Below, one piece after another: positions 34,120 to 45,045 of a stretch of DNA of 64,000 bases (position 1 is the stretch's first letter; each line of letters starts with the position of its first letter). Origin of the DNA: Tanypteryx hageni (lineage: Eukaryota; Arthropoda; Insecta; Odonata; Petaluridae). The translations under genes were made by a program, and so were the position numbers. The notes under the pieces were generated by a model. It ran no database searches. It worked only from the letters and a program-made list of their open reading frames with translations, and was not told the origin of the DNA. The DNA lies in assembly GCA_028673005.1 (NCBI GenBank), contig CM054112.1, positions 189,507,144 to 189,571,143 on the forward strand. Reading direction: 5' to 3'.

Positions 34120-35390
34120 CATCTACTATTTGGTCTCCCTAATACATATGTAAAATATACAGTTTTTTTTAAAGAGTTCTATACAAGTCCTATGGTTGAT
34201 TAACTATAAACTTCATTATGATGCTGAGGAAATTTGTGACACTAACCCGCTGAAATTTTTTAAATTGGACTCTTACAATACTGTAGAATTTTTAGTATTT
34301 GGTCTATCTTAAAATGTTTGTATACACTTGGGTCTATCGTTTAGAACAAGTTTAGGTGTTGTCAAATTGTCTCATATCTTTGATCATTTAAATTAGTTAG
34401 AATTACAATAAAAACTTGACACTTAAGATAGCTGAAAGAACAAAGCATATTTTTTCAAAGAGAGACTCTGAATCCATACCGAATCAGCATAAATATTTGT
34501 CTTTAAATCAGGAAAAAAGGGAAAATTATATGGTTTTCGAAAATGAAAAATTTTAACTGAGCTCAATTTTTTTTAAGGGAAATGATAATCTGCCCTAAAT
34601 AACAGTATTAATTTGAAGCTTTCAAGTGAATTTGGTATACTGCACTGCAATACCACTGGATTATAACACTGAGGTACACATACAATGACATTATCTTCCA
34701 AACACACGTAATATCCTATTTATTTCCATTGATTCTAATTATTATATAAAATGACAAACGATTGAATGGTCATTACATGAAAATGAAATACATATGGATA
34801 AGAAATATGTGAATGTTGATAAAATTTTGAATATATTCAATTTTCTTTTCACTACTGAAAAGGTGAAAATAAAACTGTGTTTAAAAAATGTCAAAAAGAA
34901 TGTTTTTATCATTTTAAGCACACAGAAAATGAGAAAACAATTTTTCCATATCTAGGTCTTGCAATTTACGCCTAAAACGTTTTGGTGTTAATTAACAAAA
35001 TTAGAAGATTGCACTTTATATGAGTTATCGAAAGTTTTACATGTTGTTAAAATGTTTATCAAATGATGAATGACAAGCCCTGCAATATATGTATTTCAGT
35101 ATTGTGTCTCTTTGGCATTGCCACACTATTAGGGCAGCGGGCACCTGGAAATGCCTCGACAGGCACCTAAAAATACCTAAGTGGGCACCACATTGAGAAC
35201 CTCTAGTTTAAGGGATTTGCATGTGAAGCAGCCTTGGGAAATTCTCAAATTTTCATCCCTGAATAAAATTTTTAATGGCTACTTTACAGATCATATAAGA
35301 TACAGGGAGAGGATAATGTTTTACTTTCTCATATACGTACAGAGTACATTGAGAAAGTATTGTTATTGTGAAAAATTCCAATATACGGCT
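34120..35390. other. Mostly non-coding; possible hAT MITE right end
   Basis: No gene. At 35190-35210, CATTGAGAACCTCTAG resembles the inverted right end of CAGNGGTTCTCAA-type hAT MITEs; a matching left end was not found. Confidence 0.35.
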
Positions 35391-37186
35391 GGGGGTCGTC
35401 CATAAATGTTGTCACGCACCGAGGGGGGTCCAACTTGTGTGACAATAGGGAGTAGGGAGGTTTTGAAAAATGTGACGTGACAAAAATAACACCAGAGAAA
35501 ACTATGTATAGCTAAAACGCTTTAACTTTGCAGTGTGCAGTAGGCACATTTACGGTAGGACGAGTACATCCTTGAGGCCTATAGGGGAGGTGGTGTTTAG
35601 GTGTGGGCATTTGATGCACGAACTTGGACTCGTGCGAACCAAAATTGTGTTACTGCGCACAGGCTCTGGTGTCGGCACCCCCTTAAAATTTCTCCTCCCC
35701 ATTCCTTTCCTTCCCCTCTCATGCGTCTTCGACTGCCACCTTAAAGCACGCAAGCTATACGTATATATTTTTCCACCTGCAGAAGATAGCATTATGCTTA
35801 TGGCGCATGCAGTTGCCAAATTTCCCCAGGGCTATACGCTTATGCCTTTGTCCCGTATTAAGTGCTAAAAAAATAAAACTAATAATTTAATGTAGATCAC
35901 TGGATGCCAATAAATGTGCATGTTTTATCATAATTATTGGTTAATCTTATTGTGTAATTGAACTTGGTAATTAAAATTAAGCATATTATTTTCGTGAGTT
36001 ATTTGAAACATTATCATTTTAAAACAAAAAAATTGTGGGAGTAATTTACAGTTATGAATCACTACATCACTCATTGAGGACACTCCTTCCGTAGTGGAGT
36101 GTTTTGAAGGCCATAACACGTCAAACAATCACTTGATTTAAACTCTCATACAAAACCGTTTCATTGTGTCAAACATTGGGTCCTTCTTCCTTGGGAAAAA
36201 ACTTCGGCACTTGTCCTGTCAGATAATTCCGTTCCTTCCTTCATAATTAGCAAATTTTACAGAGGAACCAAAAAGCTGGCACCTATTGACCATCTCCCTT
36301 AGAAAAATCTCAGTGCAAATCTCTCGTCTATTCATTTAAGCGTCATAAACTATCCTTGTTGAGGATTTTCAAACGAATTTGTGTCCGTGTTTACTTCCAA
36401 GGAAGCCTCTTTCTTCACAGGTTGGGAGGTCGAGGGTGGGTTTTTTTTATTATTTTCTACGTCTCACATCTTCGGGGTATTTTTTGAGGCTTTAAAACTA
36501 CTTTTTAGAGCAAGGCGCAGGAACCAAAAAACCAGCTTTGTTAAGCGTTATATTTCTAGCTGCCCGTATATACGAAGTTTACATAATTTTCCCTTGGCTA
36601 TAGTCTTATTGTTAGTTGCATTATTAACCCCTCAACGTCGTCTTGCGTACTCAGGACTAAAACTTCATATGCGGGCATCCTGCGTACTGAGTACACCGCG
36701 GAGATCGGTACGGTAGATTTTATTTTTTGACGCAACACATTTTATTAATTCTGAAAAAACTTGACAGTATTTCATAACAGTAACTTTGGGCCTATATATT
36801 GTGCTTAATTCTGCTATTAGTACTGTATTTCTTTCTACTTTACCAGGGTCTGGGCTAGTGCTTGGTTCAGCATTTATTGAGAACAATTTAATGAGAGGGA
36901 GAGAGAAAAACACTTATCTGACATCATTGCACAAACATGCCCATTCAAAGATATTTACGATGCTACCTCTTGACCGAAAGTATTATGTAATTCAGAACGC
37001 AATGTTATATTGTTGTTTTTATAAAGAAAAAGCGATTTCAAACCAATTATATCTTTTGCAAATTTGTATTTGGGAAGGAGTGGGTAAAAGCTTTGTGACG
37101 ACATATATGGGGTTTTTGTGACGAAATATGACGAGGGAGGTTCAAAAATCCGCCAAAATTGCGTGACGTCATTTATGGACGGTCCC
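35391..37186. mobile_element. Large non-autonomous element with CGTCCATAAAT termini
   Basis: The left end GGGGGTCGTCCATAAATG and the right end, inward on the minus strand, GGGACCGTCCATAAATGACG share GTCCATAAATG and the following GTCACGC. A subterminal GTGACGNNATTT-like motif occurs near both ends. This class of terminus is familiar from arthropod DNA transposons, but I cannot assign the superfamily and found no clear TSD. The interior (35530-36920) has only short unconvincing ORFs. Confidence 0.65.
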
Positions 37187-37223
37187 TTACCAAGAACACA
37201 AAATTTAATAAAAACCGAGAGAT

Positions 37224-37313
37224 ATAATTATAAATCAGGGAAACAGAAAAACAACGTATTGATATACATATTAATCAATACGTTGTTCTTTCGTTTCCCT
37301 GATTTATAATTAT
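37224..37313. repeat. Near-perfect 90-bp inverted repeat (hairpin)
   Basis: The left arm ATAATTATAAATCAGGGAAA (continuing to 37262) pairs with the right arm ending TTTCCCTGATTTATAATTAT (from 37273). The arms are about 40 bp with few mismatches around a loop of about 10 bases. It could be a fold-back element, a palindromic duplication or a small-RNA precursor. Confidence 0.85.
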
Positions 37314-38172
37314 GGAAGAGTTCCACAAAGTTCGCTTAAGACTATCAATTTCACCGAGAGATATTTTGCACAATCATGCGTGCAATTAATCAGTACCATC
37401 GTGCCATCCAGCATCTGCTTTAAGGTTTAAACGAAAAATAAAATTGCTAAAATTATTTTAAGAAGGGGTTATACTCGATTGAAATGAATGCAACTGCCCG
37501 TTCAAAATTTGTCTGTGCAAGATAGAAAAGAGGATTATCTTATCAATAAAATCACGATTACCGAATTGTATTCAAATGTAGTAAATCATACTAGAATAGT
37601 TACCTTCTTGCAAATATAATATAACACAATTGAGCCTTATGCTACCAAAAACAGTCGTCCATAGTAACTGGAATAACATTTTTCGTCAAAACAAGTGGAG
37701 CGCCAAATTCTTATTTGAGTCGTAACTTGTTTTAGGTGTTTAGCGTGAACAACTCACGCACGAAATTGTCGCTCCCTTAAAGCCATCTGACAGAAACGTA
37801 TGTTTAACAGGTATATTATCTTGTTTTTATGCATGTAATAGTGATAACATAGTTTTTAAAATGCATAAAACTGACGGGGTATGTCTTAACTATGGTCTTT
37901 TGAGAGATACTATTGTTGTATCAGAATAAGATCACGAACTCGCGTGGGCGTATAAAGTCGAACTATTTTGATGTAGTTGTCTTTTGTGCTCGTAAATTGA
38001 TCATTAAAAATCACTTAAGCGGTGCTTTTTAAATTGTTGATACACCGTTTTTTTGCATCAATTCTGCTATTGTTTGTTACTGGTAATTAATCTTGGTTTC
38101 ATGTGTTATAATATGGTTATCTTTTTATAAGAGACTGTATCGCTATTAAAATTGTTACCTATAGACGATAAA
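37314..38172. promoter_or_regulatory. Presumed upstream/5' UTR region of TXNDC9
   Basis: Non-coding sequence directly upstream of the TXNDC9 start codon. No TATA box or initiator could be assigned with confidence. The 5' UTR boundary is unknown. Confidence 0.3.
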
Positions 38173-39295
38173 ATGGCAGGAGTAGACACAGCTAAGGTCC
38201 AGGAAGCAATCCAAGGACAAATAATAAAGGTCGTGGAACAATGTGTTGATGCTGAGCTGGAAGCATTAGAGGCGGTGGAAAAATTGGATGAAGATGATTT
38301 AGAAAAGTTGCGTGAGAAACGTTTGGCGGATATGAAGCGTCACGCTAAGCAAGTGCAAGAATGGAAAACACTCGTAAGACTCCTCACATTAATGTTTCTA
38401 GAATGATTGAAAAGGAAGTTTGTGATAGAAAACTTGGCATAAAAGAAAAATATTACTAGCATTGTTTTATAAATATTCTTTAAATTTTATATTATTTATT
38501 TACCCTTAAAATGGCACTTTATACTTGAAGTATTGGTTCGATTTCAGGGTCATGGAGAGTATAGTGAGCTTACCGAAGAGAAGGAATTTTTTGAAGCAGG
38601 TAAATTGTCCAAAGCAATTGTTTGCCATTTTTACAAAGATGGAAGTCCACGTTGTAAAATTGTCGATCACCATCTTCGAAGGCTTGCTCCAAAACATCCC
38701 GAGGCACGTTTTTGCAAATTAAACGTGGAAAGAGCACCTTTCTTGACTGGTATGGCCATATCTCATCCAATGTCGATGTATTTGCTGTGTTATATATATA
38801 TATATATCTTAATAAATAAAAACTCCCTGTCATCACTTATAATAACAATGATTTAAATAAGAATATAGAATATTTTTAAATGCATCTACTCATCCAAATT
38901 TTACCGTTATTCTCTAAAATTTCCTATCCCAAGCAATAATTTAATTTTGTATTTGTTATACACTATTTATCATAAATCAACTGAAAATATATCACATTGC
39001 AGAACGTCTCCGCATCCGTGTCATTCCAACTATTGCCCTTGTTGCTGGAAGCAAGACGAAAGATTATATTGTGGGTTTCACTGATCTTGGAAACCGTGAT
39101 GACTTCACTACTGGAATACTTGAATGGCGTATTGCCCAGTCGGGAGCAATAAAATATTCTGGTGATCTTCTCCATCCACCTGACCCAGATGACGAGGGTG
39201 ACTGGGAAGAAGTTGGGCCCACAAGGAAATCAGCTCCGAAGCATAAGGGAACGATTAGAGGAGGATCCGACAGCGATGATGATTTGAGTGATTGA
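38173..39295 (+). CDS. TXNDC9: Thioredoxin domain-containing protein 9 (TXNDC9), three coding exons
   Basis: Coding exons are 38173-38373, 38548-38749 and 39003-39295, joined in frame to 231 residues, close to the usual family length (about 226). Introns begin GT (GTAAGA, GTATGG) and end AG (TTTCAG, TTGCAG); the first is phase 0, the second phase 1. The start ATG sits in a good context (AAAATGG) at residue MAGVDTAK. Residues 1-66 are an acidic/basic coiled coil ([19 protein letters not shown]). Then come the family signature GHGEYSEL and the thioredoxin-like fold ([53 protein letters not shown]). A CXXC redox pair is absent, as in the family. The tail is acidic (SDSDDDLSD). Known role of the family (also APACD, phosducin-like): modulation of the cytosolic chaperonin CCT during actin/tubulin folding. 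This is the clearest host gene here. Confidence 0.96.
38374..38547 (+). other. TXNDC9: TXNDC9 intron 1
   Basis: It starts GTAAGACTCC and ends GATTTCAG after an AT-rich tract; 174 bp, phase 0. Removing it joins EWKTL to GHGEY, as expected for the family. Confidence 0.9.
38750..39002 (+). other. TXNDC9: TXNDC9 intron 2
   Basis: It starts GTATGGCC and ends CATTGCAG; 253 bp, phase 1. It contains a short (TA)n run at about 38790. Confidence 0.9.
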
Positions 39296-39585
39296 GATTG
39301 GACCAGCAAAATCTATTAGAGATCTGTTTGGCATCATTCCTATACTCATAGGGCTTATAACCATTTAAAATGTTTGTGACAAAATATAATTCAATCGAAG
39401 ATGAGAAAACTTTGCTCTGAGGAAATGTTGGAGGTGCCTGGAAACATTCCTGCTTTTTAGAAAGAATCCTATCATTATCTTCCTATTGGACTATTTTTAA
39501 TGCACTAAAGAACTTAATGTTTAACATATTATGATTTGTCTGTTATCAAAATTACTATTTATATCAACCAGCTTTTTAAGACAAA

Positions 39586-39591
39586 AATAAA
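39586..39591 (+). terminator. TXNDC9: Candidate TXNDC9 poly(A) signal
   Basis: AATAAA lies about 290 bp after the stop codon, at the end of an AT-rich 3' UTR-like stretch, with T-rich sequence downstream. It is the first strong canonical hexamer seen after the stop. Confidence 0.6.
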
Positions 39592-39611
39592 CACTTTTTG
39601 ATAACTTAATT

Positions 39612-40970
39612 TTTATTTACCCATTCCAATGATAAAACACAAAGATTAGAAATATATGGAAAATCTACTTGAATGGGCTAGTAATATTTTCATTTCCCAC
39701 ATTTTCTGAAAATTTGTTTGAAGAATATCTTGTTTGCTTACATGTTTTGGTAGTGTGCTATGATTAACTTACTGAACTTCAATCATAACTTGTTAATTTT
39801 TGAAAATTCAATAAAATTAAGGTTATTGCTAAAATAAAAATGGAAACATGGAGGGTAGTGTTGCCATAGTTAACTGGTAACATCTTTTTTTTCACATAAT
39901 ATGGGTCTGAGAGAGAGTTCGGTATTTTATAAGTTGGAACAAAAAATAATTCCATATCAATGCCAACAACAGTTTATAATTTATATATTTCACATGATAA
40001 TTAGATCAATTTAAGGTAGTTTTATGAAAAGAAAACTGTTTAAAACTTTTTTATTTAAAAAAATTTGCTTTATTGAAAACTATCTATTTATTTACAATAT
40101 AACTATAGGTATATTTAAAAACAAAATAAAAAATGTTTTGAGGTTCCTGAACACGTTTTGACCATTTTCTTGATGTCCGTGTGTATGCGAGTTTTTTTGT
40201 GGGTGCTCGAACTCAAAAACGATTAATCCAGTCAACGCAAAATTTTATATTTAACATTTTTATGACAGTCACAAGAACTGATTAGTTTTGGTAAAAATCA
40301 GTCAACCGGAAGTGGGTGTTTACCTATGTCACTTATCCGTTATTTTGAAATATTTGCTTTAATATTTGTTATATGTAAAAATGTATTAGAATAAAAGTTG
40401 TAGGAAATTTAATTTTCTACAATCTTTGTTAGAAACATTTTCCTATATAATGCATTGTTTAAGAGATATCTTATATTTTTAGCTCCCACCACTATGGCAC
40501 CTACCAACGACTATTGTTAACAATTGATGCTAATTACGTCTTAATAATGCTCCTTTTTCTTTTTTTAATTGTTGGAGCTTTGTGGCTATATCCAATATCA
40601 GAAGGCTATGCTTTGAGCTTATTTATGTTCTTTGTAGTCTAAAATTTTCTCGCAGTTTCTTAAAATATTTATTATTATGTAACCTATTTGGAATTTTTAG
40701 AAATATTACAAATATGGAGAAAGTCATGTGGTGGCCACATCAGATTTTTTAAATGAGTTTTGATAAGTTCCAGAGACAGCTTCTTGATAAAGTGAAACCT
40801 AGATTCTAGCATAGTTTCTTTAAAGCACATGTACAAAATGAAGGAGTTGACAGAGTGCTTATGCTTATCATAGTGTAAAATATAGCAAGTGGTCATCTTT
40901 GGGTTCGTCTATTACTGCAATAACTACTGCATTTTAAATCCAAAGAATCCACTCTGCCTTGGGTGCGATT
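39612..40970. other. Non-coding interval
   Basis: AT-rich with no convincing gene, TIR pair or RNA gene. Confidence 0.4.
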
Positions 40971-40974
40971 GTAG

Positions 40975-41155
40975 CACTGAATTATTTCCGGTTTGCCATT
41001 TTGTACATAAATAACATAAATCGATTTACATGAGCAGGATTTGCTTTAACATGATTTTGTATGGGAAAGTAGGATTTGATTTACGTAATCTCAATTTAAA
41101 CGATAGTATTCGGGAATGCATATATCACGTAAATCAAGGACTACCTTTGTAATTT
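40975..41155. mobile_element. Tigger-type MITE relic (right end)
   Basis: The right side, inward on the minus strand, reads AAGGTAGTCCTTGATTTACG, like the TIR of the MITE at 13231. ATTTACGTAAT and CGATTTACATGAGC motifs lie inside. The left TIR is too degraded to place. Confidence 0.45.
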
Positions 41156-41280
41156 TTTGACAAATACAAGAAAAAAAAATATTTTAAAGTAAGAATTGAT
41201 TGGTTGAATTAACTTATCAAGATATTAGAATCCATTTCCATGATCCACCCAAATGTAGCAGAAAAGCATCAATAAAACTT

Positions 41281-41350
41281 TATGGCAGCCTCGGTAAAGG
41301 GATGGTTAGTGTGCCTAGCTCTTTATGGGTTTGAATCCTGTTGAGAGAAT
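41281..41350 (+). repeat. tRNA-derived SINE head
   Basis: An A-box-like AAAGGGATGGTTAGTGTGCC is followed by a B-box-like GGGTTTGAATCCTG about 25 bases later. The 3' side does not close as a tRNA acceptor stem, so a SINE head or relic is more likely than a tRNA gene. Confidence 0.5.
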
Positions 41351-41454
41351 GGTTATATATATTTGTCTTTGTTATTGCGCTCATTGCAAGAAAACTGTAG
41401 TGCTATTTATTACATAGTTTAAATGAATATGATTGACAGAATGATCCAAGTTCA

Positions 41455-42370
41455 GACATACCTTGTTTAATGAAGCCTCTGGCAACAGAGCCTTTATAAC
41501 GAAGGTCGTCCTCTCCTTATTTTGGCTTTTAATAATTCCTGGCGAATTAGCTTCACTTCTATCTCAGGAATAGATGTGTATTATTTTTTTAACACACTTT
41601 AGAGGGCCTCACACTTGTGCCTCTATTTGTGGCTGACCACATGTAGTGTTTGGGGCAGCATTAGTAAGGATGTTCCATTCTCAGCAAATAGTCTCAAGAC
41701 TCAAGTGTCATATGGTGTTCAGTCGGTTATGCATTTCAAAAAAGTCAAGAAGTCTTTTTGAGCATACGAAGGTGGAGAATCAACAGGGATGTTTGCTGTC
41801 AACAGAGGTTGGTTTGAGAAATGCTATGTACATTCAGTAGGATGATAGAAGAAGGAAATTATCCCCAAATTTAATGTTCAATATAGATAAGACTTTTTCT
41901 GAAAAAATACCGTAGAACCTTCATTTCAGAAGAGAAGAAATATGCATCTGGCTCTAGAGTTGCCTTCTTACTTGGCAGTAATGCTGATTTCAAAATAAAT
42001 ACCCTGATTGTCTACCACTCTGAAACTCCTTGGACGATAAAAGGATTTTCAAAATCTAATTTCCCAGCTATCTGGAGGCCAAATAAAAGGGCTTGGGTGA
42101 CAACCAATATTTTTGTGACTGGTTCATTAACAATTTCTGTCAGGCATTATTATCAAGCAAATGGGTTTGAATTAAGAGTGTTGATTTTAGATAATGCTCC
42201 AGGTTACCCTGAGAACTTAAGGGATCAACTAACTCTATACTTGTTGAAATTGTCTTCCTTTCCCCCAACCAAAACCTTCATTCTTTAGTCTATGGATATG
42301 GGGATCATTGCAAACATTAAAAGGTACTATCTGAGGAACACAGACAGTAGCGCAACCATGGAGATGTGTC
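41455..42370 (+). pseudogene. Tigger transposon relic with transposase pseudogene
   Basis: It begins near 41455 with CAGACATACCTTGTTTAATG, similar to Tigger TIRs. Broken plus-strand frames follow: KTFSEKIP and EEKKYASGSRVAFLLGSNA-like pieces, then WRPNKRAWVTTNIFVT, RVLILDNAPGYPENL (second catalytic Asp) and, after a stop at about 42286, SMDMGIIANIKRYYLRN (third Asp). The N-terminal HTH is mostly unreadable. The 3' end is cut by the SINE beginning at about 42370. Many stops; inactive. This family differs from the Tigger at 19413. Confidence 0.72.
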
Positions 42371-42600
42371 TGTGTATTTTTGATTAATCAACCTCTTGGA
42401 TTATTATAGCCATCACTCCCACATCGAACACACAAAGGAGGAGGGAAACCCGGTGCTGGCATTAGCCTACTCTTAATGAGGAGCACCAAGGGAGCCACCG
42501 GCTTAACGTCCCTTCTGAAGGTTGGAACACTGACTTTGCACAGTCTCCTCAAACCACACAAATGGGGCTGGACAAAACCAGGAGGGATGTGGCGGATGAA
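42370..42600 (-). repeat. SINE copy 1, 5'-truncated
   Basis: On the minus strand it shares the body of the SINEs at 47703 and 48259: CATTTGTGTGGTTTGAGGAG, AAGGGACGTTAAGCCG, TAGGCTAATGCCAGCACCGG and the 3' end AATCCAAGAGGTTGATTAA. The tRNA-like head is missing. Confidence 0.82.
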
Positions 42601-42902
42601 AGGTATCAGAGCCCCCGAATATTGGACCCTCCTGAAATGTGGTGATCTCAATTATTAAATTATCAGGTGTAATTTTGCATAAACTTCTATTAAAAAATCA
42701 CTTGTCAAACTGATTAAAGAAACATTCCAATAAAGTTATAATTTTAAAACTGGGGTTCCATAAATTTCGTTTGTTATTACTATACATATTAATCTCATGG
42801 GATCCCCATGGAGATTTGCATCTGGGTCTTAGTTGGCCTTGACAGCAACAACCAATAAAGGATTTCTGTAAATCATATCAAACCATGAAAACTATTAATA
42901 AC

Positions 42903-44108
42903 CAGTAGCGAAGCGTGGGTTTTTGTGAAAGGTAGGCTCAGAAAATCAGTGTTTGTGTGTGTGCGTGCACGTTTATAGGGGATACCTCAATTATCCAAGA
43001 AATTTCAGTATTTTAGCTCCATTTAGTATTTTGTAAAGAGGTACTTTTGAAGCTCACATTGGTGATTCAATATTGTTATTTTCGAGGGTAAAATCAATAT
43101 TGCTAAACATAAAAGTACTAGTACTATTTAAATGGTCTCTCATGTAGCACTCTTCTTCAGCTAAAAATTCCAAAGTTTCCAAATAATTCCCTTTGTTCAT
43201 GAACAATTCAGATTCATCGTGTCCACGGAAAGCCAATTCTTGTCGTGCCAGGAAGCAAACTGTCGAAATCAGTCTTTTAATTATAAGCCTATTTTGATCA
43301 ACTTTCTCATTATATTTTAAGGCAGCAAGACATGCTACTTCTGAAAGTGCATGTTCAATTCTAGTTTTGCCCAGCTCATTGAATTTAATAGCTGCTGTAA
43401 TGTGCTTCGTTGAAGCATCATGTTTATTTGTTTTCGCAGCAAAATTCTTTAAACTGTCCTCTCCTATTCCTAATTTACACCATTCTGCACTGTCTCTTCC
43501 AAAAAGTAAACAATAAAAACAATCAAGTCTGTTTCGCTTCAAGCTACCAGTTAACCAAGGTTTTGTGGTGTACCATTTCATTTGAAATCGTCTCACAAAT
43601 TTGCAGTCTTGTTGCTGCAGCATTACATGTGGTGTAGGTCTCTTACCTTTAATTTGTATTTTATCCTCAAAGGTTAATCGAGAAAAATACGTTTTGTCCT
43701 TGATTAGATCATCCACGAGATCCTGTGACGAATCCATTTTCGAAAAACTTCTAATCATTTTTTATAACAATGCACCTACAAAGAAATGCACGAATATGAG
43801 CATCTACACTAAAGCTAAAGGTTAGTCTACAGGCTGTTTCGGGCGAGCCGCGAGGCAAACATGAGCCGAGTAAGATCTTTCCCCCTCCCTACATGTCCAG
43901 ACCGCTTTGCGCATGTGCTAGGCAGGCTGACTAGCGAGAGCCTTCGTTTCGATCTAGTATTGAGGAGCGTTTATAGTTTAGAACTCGTATAAATTTAAAC
44001 AGATGAAATGGAATAATGATAAATGGAAGTCAGTTACAGAGTAATTCAGTATTTCATAATTTTTAGGGTAGGCTGAGCCTTACAGCCTTAATGGACGCTT
44101 CGCCTCTG
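42903..44108 (-). mobile_element. Internally deleted hAT element with perfect TSD
   Basis: The left end CAGTAGCGAAGCGTGGG and the right end, inward on the minus strand, CAGAGGCGAAGCGTCC are TIRs. A GGTAGGCTCAG / AGGCTCAGCCTACC motif is subterminal at both ends. The octamer TTAATAAC is exactly duplicated at 42895-42902 and 44109-44116. The length of 1206 bp and a gene carrying only the N-terminal third of a transposase show a non-autonomous deletion derivative. Confidence 0.92.
43054..43758 (-). CDS. Truncated hAT transposase: TTF zinc-finger N-terminus only
   Basis: An open frame of 234 codons. Residues 55-150 form the TTF-type zinc finger (RRFQMKWYTTKPWLTGS, LDCFYCLLFGRDS, HDASTKHITAAIKF), followed by the start of DUF4371 (FLARQELAFRGHDESELFMN). 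The catalytic DDE core and dimerisation domain are absent; the frame closes at ENNNIESPM where the internal deletion joins the element's left end. The family is the same as the 746-codon transposase at 3166 but clearly diverged. The product could bind DNA without cutting, a configuration able to act as a repressor in principle; that is inference. Enclosed by TIRs and TSD. Confidence 0.85.
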   Translation of the reverse strand: MIRSFSKMDSSQDLVDDLIKDKTYFSRLTFEDKIQIKGKRPTPHVMLQQQDCKFVRRFQMKWYTTKPWLTGSLKRNRLDCFYCLLFGRDSAEWCKLGIGEDSLKNFAAKTNKHDASTKHITAAIKFNELGKTRIEHALSEVACLAALKYNEKVDQNRLIIKRLISTVCFLARQELAFRGHDESELFMNKGNYLETLEFLAEEECYMRDHLNSTSTFMFSNIDFTLENNNIESPM

Positions 44109-44116
44109 TTAATAAC

Positions 44117-45034
44117 ATCAAAGAAGATCAAGGATTCGATGAGGTAAACATCCATGATGTGTAGGAGTTCCTCGAATCTCATGGGGGAGGCGTTTACCAA
44201 CAGGTAGTTGCAAAGGCTGGCAGGATGCAGATGATGATGAAGACAGTTACACATGAGGCAACAGCCGAAAAAGTGCTACCTGCAAAGTTTTTTCAGAGAA
44301 CATAGTGAGAATCATACTAAGGTTTCTCAGAAAATGACCTAGACTTGAAACATTGCAGTGCTGTCAAGAGAGCTATGTAGTGAATTTCTCCTGTTATAGT
44401 CGGATGCTTCATGAAAGGAAGTAGCAGTCAGGACTAAGGAAGAAATCTAACATGCAGTCATTAGAGGTAGATCTAGATCCATCAACTTGGGATCTTGACA
44501 TCTCTTGTTCTCAGTAAGGTCTCCCACCCACTGTTGCCAATTTGGACCATAGACGGTGGTAATCATTACAATACAAACTCGGACAAAAGTCACTGATAGG
44601 CAAAATTAAATATTCTTCTATCTCACTGGTTGGTGTAATTAAAAGAAAAAACACACTAATGTGATCACTCTGTCTGTGGACAACCAACATTTTTATTTTA
44701 AGAGATATTTGTAAAATTCTCTTTGAATTAATTAGCTCTTATCAATATATGAATTTTTCACTGATTGGATTTTTCTGGTAGTTCATAGATTTTTTGCCAC
44801 TCAAAAATTCAAAACTTTGAAATGGTATTGTAAACAAATTATTGAAGTTAGATGAGTGAAGTTGTCAAAGATGGGAAGGTCTAATGAGGATCTACATTCT
44901 AATGGTGCAGATTGTCCCCTTTCCAAAGGGGGGAGTCAAACTAGAACCATAAAAATTTTAAGAAAACATGCTTCCACCTCTTGCTTTAGCAAGGAAATTT
45001 TACTTGTTTTATTATTATACAGGGTGCACACATG
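44117..45034. other. Non-coding interval
   Basis: No convincing ORF or element. Short ORFs here lack recognisable motifs. Confidence 0.4.
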
Positions 45035-45045
45035 CATCCTTTACA

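Noticed and set aside
35533..35868. 111-codon ORF in both orientations
   Set aside because: Located inside a TIR-bounded non-autonomous element; no protein motif.
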